A DNA stretch of 24,126 bases from Chara braunii (taxonomy: Eukaryota; Streptophyta; Charophyceae; Charales; Characeae): contig BFEA01000090.1 of assembly GCA_003427395.1 (NCBI GenBank), positions 2,606,814 to 2,630,939 of the forward strand, written 5' to 3'. Position numbers and translations under genes: made by a program. This document shows positions 18,131-24,126 of this stretch, one piece after another. The notes below the pieces were generated by a model. It searched no databases, was not told the DNA's origin, and was given only the letters and a program-made list of their open reading frames with translations. The first letter of the stretch is position 1. The number at the start of each line of letters is the position of its first letter.

Positions 18131-18146
18131 ACTGGGACGGAAGGAA
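18131..18146 (+). promoter_or_regulatory. Candidate polypurine tract
   Basis: ACTGGGACGGAAGGAA immediately precedes the TGCAATAA start of the 3' LTR. Position and purine bias (13 of 16) fit the plus-strand primer of an LTR retrotransposon, though two of the bases are C and one is T. Confidence 0.55.
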
Positions 18147-19276
18147 TGCAATAACCCATGCCATATGTCTCGTGGAACTGAGGGCCATCAGAAGGCCTAC
18201 TTGGCCGCCCTCAGCCCAGGCCAAATAAGGGCAGAAAAGACCCTTCACGATTTCAGGGCCTGAGAGTGTGACAGTTGACTTCGGTCAACTGCCGGTCCAC
18301 CCAACAGTCAAAGTCCAAAGGTACCTAGCCCAGGCCGCAGGTCAAGCACACACATTTGTTTGTATGCAGGTACCCAGAGAGCATCAAGTTAAAGGCAGAA
18401 GTCTGCAACTGTACAATCCGGGCCTTGAGATGTGAGTCAATCTGGACGACTGGAGAAAAGGCACCCGAGGCCAGACAACCTCAACAAATGCTACATAAGG
18501 GTGGCCTCGAGCAGGTCCAGCATTCAATCTTGCTATGCGGGTTCAACGCTGGCATTATGCTAGCGCGACGCTGGCTAGACGCTGGCTGTGCATTAGTGCT
18601 GCGGACGACGACATGAGGTGGAGGCAGCACGCTGGCATTGTATGCCAAGCTTGCTGAGGTGGCATGCTGATGTGGCGCTGCCTCTGGTCTACGTGGCATG
18701 CTAATGTGGTGTTGCCTTTGGTCTACGTGGCATGCTGACGTGACGCTGCCTTTGGTATATGGTGACGCTGCCTCTGGTCTACGTGGCGCTGCTATTGGTC
18801 TTCATTGATGATGTGGCGATTGCCACTTGTCTTGATTGCTGACGTGACATTGTCCACACTGTCTACACGAGGTGACTGGTTGCGAGGGAAGAGGAAGGTC
18901 AAGATCTGTGGATGTAGGGGATCGGGTACTCACCTGTAATTGACGTCGTCGCTGGAAAATTTGTTGTGACTTCAGGGTCTTCATGAGATAAAGTGCCACG
19001 TGACACTAATGTGTGTGATTATGACTCCTATACTTGTTATCATCTTCTGGTTGTTGAGGCGGAGAGGGAAAAAGCCCGGAGAAGGAGAGGGATTTGACGG
19101 GTTTATTTGTGATCTTTTCCACCTTCTCTTTTGTCCGATCCCCCTCCACTCTCTTCTTCATATGGTAACGAGTTATTGTTTGATTTATCATTTCACGATT
19201 TGGAGACTTTGATGCAGATACTGAGACTACTTGTAATTGACGACTTCTGAGTATCTACTAGACTGGGTTCATTACA
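18147..19276 (+). repeat. 3' LTR
   Basis: It begins TGCAATAA and ends ATTACA, against ATTGCA in the 5' copy, and is homologous to 4206-5351 throughout. CTACATAAG at 18491-18499 matches the candidate TATA site of the 5' LTR. Instead of the 31-bp array it carries a 34-bp array with units starting at 18666, 18700 and 18734, built on the same GCTGATGTGGCG core. The LTRs are clearly diverged by eye, so the element is old or the two LTRs come from different copies. Confidence 0.82.
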
Positions 19277-19449
19277 ACTCTGTCTATGTAAAGGACGCTG
19301 GACTCAGTTTCCGGCAGGTGCTGCTCCCCACCAATAGATGGAGCCCTCCCCAGGTGGTAGCGGTGTCTACTTCTACCAACACCACTAGCACTTAAAGGAG
19401 AAGGATGAGAAAAAAAAGTGATAAAAAAGAGAGTAATAGCAAGCAATAA

Positions 19450-19686
19450 AGATTTTTCACATTCCATTGGTTTATAGAAAATCCTTGTTTTTGGTGTATA
19501 AGATACGACCCGACCAAGGACGCGGGCATGACATGGCACACCCGTGCCCAAATGTTGAATCTGCAAACGGTCAAGATTGGACGCAGCGATACTTGGACCG
19601 AACAAGATATCCAGAGATGTTTATGTGCGCTCCTTAGACAGAACCAAGACTGGGATTGGGACCAATTACCGTGGTCTCGCCGATAA
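19450..19686 (+). CDS. Possible ORF1 C-terminal tail of the LINE
   Basis: The frame is open from 19450 to a TAA at 19684-19686. From Met at 19528 it reads 52 residues with WTEQDIQRCLCALLRQNQDW, a composition like real protein and ending just inside the start of ORF2 in another frame. Overlap of an upstream ORF's end with ORF2's start is common in LINEs. No zinc knuckle or RRM is visible, so identity rests on position only. Confidence 0.3.
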   Translation, partial: RFFTFHWFIENPCFWCIRYDPTKDAGMTWHTRAQMLNLQTVKIGRSDTWTEQDIQRCLCALLRQNQDWDWDQLPWSRR

Positions 19687-20933
19687 AAAATATATATACA
19701 CACATACCCAGATATAAGCCGAAGGGTATAATGAATAGTGCCAACAAGATAGACCCGGTCAGGGCAGTGTATGGGAAAGACCGCATCTGGAATCAATGCA
19801 GGAGAGCGGTTGACCTGGACTTGCGCTCGTTGAATGCGAACGGCCTGGCCTACTGCAAACCAGAAAAACAAAATGCAATCTTAGACTTGATGAAAGGAGT
19901 AGGGGGGAGAAACTGGCCAGATATCGTCTGTGTCCAGGAAACACACCTGATGGACACCCCAGAGCACAACCGAACCCACAAGATGATCTGGCCATACCAA
20001 GCCTTCAGGGCGTATGCCCCGAAACCTGGAAGTGCAGGGGTGGCCATCTGGACCCCCCCGGAGTCCAGGGTAAACCCGGTCCACTGGGTGATAGACCAAG
20101 AGGAAGGCAGGTGGGTGTCTATCCTGGTCACACTGGAAATCGAAATCGTATGCATAGTGTGTATCCACGCCCCCAACACGGCAAGGGAGAGAATAATCTT
20201 CTTTGAGAATATTAAAGCACAGATACCGGAAGGACTCCCGGTCATTATAGTAGGGGACTACAATGCAGCCCCGAAGCGATGGATGGATAGGTGGCGGACC
20301 CCCTCCCTTGCCCCGGTATATGTGGAGGAGGATGAGCGGATGATAAACGACTTATGCCTCTCCCTGAAAATCTTCGACTCCTTCCGGAAACTGAACCCTG
20401 ATACAAGATTCTACTCATATCTACGGAAGACCGGTACTGAAAGTCAGTCAAAATCCAGGATTGACCTAATCCTCATCTCTGAAGATATGGGGGGATCGCT
20501 GCTTTTAGCAACGATCTTGCCTGCAAGTCCATACCCGGGCCTTGACCACAAAATGTGCACGGTTACTCTATCCTTTCGAAAGAAACCAGACTGGGCACCG
20601 GGCTTCTACAAGCTCAACACTTGCATTTTGAAACAAAAAACCTTTCACAGCTATATTGCAGACTGCTGGAAATACTGGCACATGCAAAAAGAACATTTCC
20701 AACAGGCAATAGACTGGTTCAATAACGGGGTGTTCTATCTGGGTAAAAAATGTCAAGAATACTCTAAACTATTAGCAACCAAGAAACATCAACAGGAGAT
20801 GGAATTACACCAGCAGCTGCAACAACTTGAGCACCAGGACCAGCCTAACGACAACCAAAATTTGCAAGCAGAAGAATACTCAGAGATTCAAATGCTCAAA
20901 AACCGACTTCAGGCTTTCGCCACGCAACGCTAG
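19638..20933 (+). CDS. LINE ORF2, AP endonuclease part
   Basis: Open from 19638 with no obligatory start; the first ATG is at 19731. Numbering residues from 19656, APE motifs are in order: LNANGL (59-64) with the catalytic Asn, VQETHL (93-98) with the metal-binding Glu, GSAGVAIW (125-132), CIHAPN (169-174), GDYN (200-203), SRID (267-270) and LDH (296-298). All catalytic positions look intact. The enzyme nicks target DNA to prime reverse transcription. A Gln-rich linker (HQQLQQLEHQ) follows, then a TAG at 20931-20933. The same frame continues into the RT, so this is one broken ORF2 and not a separate gene. Confidence 0.88.
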   Translation, partial: TEPRLGLGPITVVSPIKNIYTHIPRYKPKGIMNSANKIDPVRAVYGKDRIWNQCRRAVDLDLRSLNANGLAYCKPEKQNAILDLMKGVGGRNWPDIVCVQETHLMDTPEHNRTHKMIWPYQAFRAYAPKPGSAGVAIWTPPESRVNPVHWVIDQEEGRWVSILVTLEIEIVCIVCIHAPNTARERIIFFENIKAQIPEGLPVIIVGDYNAAPKRWMDRWRTPSLAPVYVEEDERMINDLCLSLKIFDSFRKLNPDTRFYSYLRKTGTESQSKSRIDLILISEDMGGSLLLATILPASPYPGLDHKMCTVTLSFRKKPDWAPGFYKLNTCILKQKTFHSYIADCWKYWHMQKEHFQQAIDWFNNGVFYLGKKCQEYSKLLATKKHQQEMELHQQLQQLEHQDQPNDNQNLQAEEYSEIQMLKNRLQAFATQR

Positions 20934-22186
20934 GACGGAATACGAATAAGAGGACGACTGACAAGGTACCAAACAAAAGGAACAATGCATAGGAATTTTT
21001 TAAGCATCGCCAGAGTGCGCTCACACAGAACCACCATCGAAGCATTATATGATCCACAAACCGGACACCAAGATATTGTCACCTCCACCCCCCACTGCAC
21101 ACAAATAGCACTATCATTTTTCCAAGATCTGTTCACCTCAAGGTGCGTCCGACAGGAGAGAAATGCGAGGGAAAAAGATATTGCAGATTTCTTGACTCCA
21201 CTAGAAAAGACCCTGACAGGCTAGCAAAAAATAGACCTGGACCGACCCTTGTCCAAGGAGGAGATATGGACGACGATGATGCAGATGGGAGAAGAGACGA
21301 CGCCGGGCATCGATGGGTTCCCAAAGGAATTCTGGGAAACCTTATGGACACAGATGGCCCCAGATCTCATGGAGTTCTATCAGCAAGTGTGGGAAGCAGG
21401 GACAATGGGGGAGTTGATGGGTCAGGATATTCTCACTCTGTTACACAAAAAGGGGGATAAGATGGACGTCGAAAACTATAGGCCAATAACCTTGCTCACA
21501 GTCGTTTATAAAATGTTAGCAAAGACCCTTGCAAACTGGTTGCTCCCGGTCCTGGAAGATATTATCCATATCCATCCGATGCAAACCGGGTTCATCAAAG
21601 GCCGCAGGATCCAAGATAACATACTATTAGTTAATGAACTACTCAAGCTGACAAGACAGGACAAACAATACGCTGTTGTGGTCTTCATAGATTTCGAAAA
21701 AGCTTACGACCATATGGACTGACTATTCCTAGACAAATGTATGAAAAAAATGAACATAGGGCCAGTTTTCCGGCGCTGGACCGTGGTGCTGCACCATAAC
21801 GCAACCACGTGCGTTCAAGTCAATGGAAGGATAACACCACCCTTAAAACTGCAGCGGTCGGTCCGTCAGGGGGACCCTCTGACACCCTTCCTGTTCATAA
21901 TAGTGATGGAGGCATTGACAACAAATCTCCGAACTAACAAAGACCTGAGGAAATTGTAGATCTCTTCCATCCCGGAAGAACCAATCCCGATATATTCGAT
22001 GTTCGCAGACGATCTGACACTCATGGTCGACGCAATTGCAGCAAACATGGAAGAGATCAGGCCATTGTTCGATCGATTTACAACAATTTCAGACATGACG
22101 GTCAACTGGGGGAACAAGACCCTGGGCTGGTGGATCCACCACCAAGGGGTCCGCCCCCCCGAGTTTCTGCAGGTCAAGTGGCTGCC
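20934..22186 (+). pseudogene. LINE ORF2, reverse transcriptase part
   Basis: The ORF2 frame continues past TAG 20931 and is broken again by TAG 21222, TGA 21720 and TAG 21957. RT motifs are in order: TPGIDGFPKEFW, LLHKKGDKMDVENYRPITLL, QTGFIKGRRIQDN, VVVFIDFEKAYDH (first catalytic Asp), SVRQGDPLTPFLF, and MFADDLTLM (21999-22025, the ADD pair). The motif block is otherwise complete, and the stops are few, pointing to a relatively recent insertion. A frameshift lies between about 22110 and 22186, close to C- and G-runs. Confidence 0.9.
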
Positions 22187-22945
22187 AGGTACTGGGAATC
22201 ATGCTAACGGCACTGGGCAGACCCGCATCGAACGACGAATGGATGCTGAAGCCTGCTCTAGAGAAACTGACACATTGGAACGACCGTCATACCTCTCTTA
22301 TTGGCAGGGCATTGACAATCAATAACATGGTATTGGCGGCCCTCTGGTATAAATCTGCAATTTGAGCCCTCGGTAAGGAGTCCATTCGGTCACTAAAGCG
22401 ACAGGTAATAGCCCTGCTATGGAGAGGAAACGGATAACTTCCAAATGTTATCAGGAGGGTAGCTTGGAGCTCGGTGATACAACCTAAAGACAAAGGAGGC
22501 CTAGGGATCTTGGGCCCAGATACTCAGTTCAAGGCATTAACAATTCAATGGATCCAGAGATTGTTATTCACTCAACGCCTCCCATGGCATGCCCTTGCCT
22601 TGGAACAAATAGCTAGGCTTGCCCCGCAGGCACCGCAAAGGTGTCAATCCACTAACCTGGCTGGAGGACCTTTACTGGACAATACCACGATCCCGTCCGG
22701 ATTTGGCCAGGGATGACTTTTGGACCCGAGTTCTGCACGCCTGGCGACAACTCCCGCTGCCCGATAAACCCTCACCAACCAGATGGGAAGAGGTGGCACG
22801 CCAACCCCTTTTCGGGAATAGATGGATAACAGACCGAAACAGTAGAGTGTACTGCAGTTGAGGCACCCCATAGAACAGCTGGGTAAAAAAAGGTAGACTG
22901 GAAGACTGCACAACAACTCAGGGTCACACTCAAGTATTGTCACGA
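22186..22945 (+). pseudogene. LINE ORF2, region after the RT
   Basis: From 22186 the frame gives VLGIMLTALGRPASNDEWM, then KLTHWNDRHTSLIGRALTIN, then ALLWRGNG and KDKGGLGILGPDTQFKAL. This is the usual L1 thumb and post-RT pattern. Stops lie near 22366 and 22435. After a frameshift near 22640 it continues as LTWLEDLYWTIPRSRP and FWTRVLHAWRQLP up to a TGA near 22859. Confidence 0.85.
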
Positions 22946-23300
22946 AGTGGAAGAACACATTGAAACCTTGATCTTTACCATCCCCCTGGACTGGGTTCGT
23001 ATCCTGCGCAGAGGACCGCGACTGGCAAAAGGGGATTGGGTAGCAGCCCCGGGCGATCCGGAGAGCATAGGCACCGTGGTAGAGGTGCGTGCAAACGAAT
23101 CCCTGGTCGCTCTCTTCCACATTGGCAAGAACAACGCGCTCACCCGGTACACCCCAAAAGTGATGAGATGGTGGAGGAACTCTCTGACCTGCACAGGATC
23201 CGTGTGATACAAGACAAAGAGGCGTGGATCGCATATCAGCCAGACACACCTGTGGCTGAACTCCCAATTGACCCCGAGGAGTGGCAGTGATCTCTCCAGC
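22925..23300 (+). pseudogene. LINE ORF2, SH3/KOW-like segment
   Basis: Frame 22947-23165 reads WVRILRRGPRLAKGDWVAAP, then GTVVEVRANESLVALFHIG and LTRYTP. The GDWV...G.V.EV...LVALFHI spacing resembles a small beta-barrel (SH3, Tudor or KOW-like) module. A frameshift near 23165 leads to VEELSDLHRIRVIQDKEAW. It sits between the RT thumb and the zf-RVT. I do not know this module from typical plant L1 elements; the fold assignment is by pattern only. Confidence 0.45.
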
Positions 23301-23329
23301 GGAAGCGCAGAAACGGGGACAACATGAAG

Positions 23330-24017
23330 CTGTACACCTTGACGGTGAAGGCCACCTACCGGCTGCTGCGACCCGAAAGTGAATATAAAAGAAAAAGTGA
23401 AGGACCGATGGAGGTCTCACCTGAATGGAGGAGCTGAAGCAATCTGTCCCATCCAATGGTTCTCCACCACAACGTCCAGGCCGGCGAAAACGGCCTCGCT
23501 ACAATGGCAGATAGAACACCACTGCCTACCCACCAACGACTGGCTGATCGACCGCACATATCTGGAGCAGAAGGGACGAACGCTACCATGGTGTAATTCG
23601 TGCCACACCGCCTTCCCCTCTCGCAGAATCCCGGAAACCATAGAGCACATATTCATGCAGTGTCCGGGAACCGTGCTTACATGGTGGTGGTGGGATAGAA
23701 TCTGGACACAGTTAGCCACAGGTTCCAACTGGTCATGGGACTGGAGAGCCATATTGTGCGAAACATGGTCCTCCCCCACGAACAATACTTTTGAAAACAA
23801 CATGTTCAAGTTGGGAAGGAGAGCTGTCATGTGGGCCCTCTGGAGAAAACACTGCATCCCTGCAATAGAGGGGGTCCGCATAGCTGGGGAGGAAGTAACA
23901 GACATGATAAAACAGTTCATTCAACATGTCTTGTTCCAGAGTTGCAATATCCTGGTAAGGGAGGGCTTGGAGTTGTTCAGGATTAGGAGTCCAGTATGGC
24001 TGACTCAACATGAGTAG
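23330..24017 (+). CDS. LINE ORF2, zf-RVT C-terminal domain
   Basis: The frame 23379-24017 is open (212 residues from 23379), and the preceding KLYTLTVKATYRLL reaches back to about 23330 in a neighbouring frame. It has the zf-RVT pattern: LQWQIEHHCLPTNDWLIDR, then WCNSC (C72, C75), ETIEHIFMQCP (H90, C95) and a Trp-rich block. It ends in TAG at 24015-24017, 100 bp before the poly(A). The domain is thought to bind nucleic acid during target-primed reverse transcription. Confidence 0.85.
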
Positions 24018-24126
24018 CTATATTCTTTTGTCATCATCACTGGTATCATTTGTATCATCAGCATTAGAATTTTCGAAGGTTTCTGATTTCGTAAGTGCTT
24101 GAAGCATTCTATTGTCAAAAAAAAAA
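24018..24126 (+). other. LINE 3' UTR and poly(A) end
   Basis: A short AT-rich 3' UTR with TCATCA/GTATCAT repeats ends in at least nine As at the window edge, as expected for the 3' end of a target-primed insertion. A longer tail may lie beyond the window. Confidence 0.75.

Larger units (their letters stand above)
19277..24126 (+). mobile_element. L1-like LINE retrotransposon, probably 5'-truncated
   Basis: The order is a short leader, a possible ORF1 tail, then a long ORF2 with AP endonuclease, reverse transcriptase and a zf-RVT domain, and a 3' UTR ending in an A-run at the window edge. The left boundary is placed at the end of the LTR because no other break is visible; the true start could lie some tens of bases downstream. 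With only about 380 bp before ORF2, a full ORF1 is missing. The target-site duplication cannot be checked because the right flank is outside the window. Confidence 0.8.

Noticed and set aside
4206-19276. One single complete LTR element from 5' to 3' LTR
   Set aside because: No matching target duplication outside the LTRs, an LTR stub at 17213-17258, duplicated integrase, and an adapter junction all argue against one simple element.
22990-23002. GGGTTCGTATCC, resembling a tRNA B-box
   Set aside because: It lies inside LINE coding sequence with no cloverleaf or A-box.
22644-23456. 270-codon minus-strand open frame
   Set aside because: It lies opposite LINE ORF2, whose motifs are clear on the plus strand, and has no recognisable domain.

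Overview
The window reads as nuclear DNA of a eukaryote and is built almost entirely of transposable elements. It holds no bacterial operons, no ribosome-binding-site pattern, and no complete recognisable housekeeping gene. Support for a green-lineage (streptophyte) host is indirect. There is a Ty3/gypsy chromovirus whose primer-binding site matches the 3' end of initiator tRNA-Met, an L1-like LINE with an APE-type endonuclease and a zf-RVT C-terminus, and repeats derived from a plant-like 5S rRNA. A charophyte-type alga would fit, but the species cannot be fixed from sequence alone.

Layout. 1-4205: repeat-rich non-coding DNA with an (AG)n microsatellite, short duplications, two copies of a repeat containing the 3' part of 5S rRNA, homopolymers and a G-quadruplex motif. 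4206-5351: a 5' LTR with TGCAAT/ATTGCA ends and two internal minisatellites, followed by the PBS at 5355-5366. 5367-7561: a long leader with repeated TGAYGTGRC motifs and GC-rich hairpins. 7562-9580: decayed gag and the start of the protease. 9581-13682: an apparent insertion, bounded by a 9-bp direct repeat inside the protease active-site codons and by short, partly matching inverted ends. It carries a long minus-strand coiled-coil ORF built of 92-residue repeats and three tandem units of about 243 bp. 13684-17205: the rest of the broken pol gene (protease, RT, RNase H, integrase, chromodomain). 17213-17258: a stub of LTR. 17259-18130: a second copy of the integrase end plus chromodomain. 18147-19276: a 3' LTR. 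19277-24126: an L1-like LINE ending in poly(A).

A strong technical warning sits at 13635-13672. Two 19-bp Tn5 mosaic ends lie head to head, which is the Nextera mate-pair circularisation junction. The bases on its two sides are therefore probably not neighbours in the genome, and the right end of the inserted element is likely missing. Single Ns at 9832, 9938 and 10023 in the coiled-coil repeats suggest further assembly uncertainty.

How the parts relate. The chromovirus pieces look like a tandem or recombined pair of elements, later interrupted and heavily mutated; many stops are consistent with C-to-T or G-to-A change. The insertion resembles a gene-carrying DNA transposon (9-10 bp target duplication, terminal inverted match), but no transposase is visible. 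The LINE is younger or better preserved: its endonuclease is intact, while its RT and C-terminal parts carry a few stops and frameshifts. The coiled-coil ORF is the only long open frame not explained by a known transposon protein, and it is the main candidate for something undescribed.
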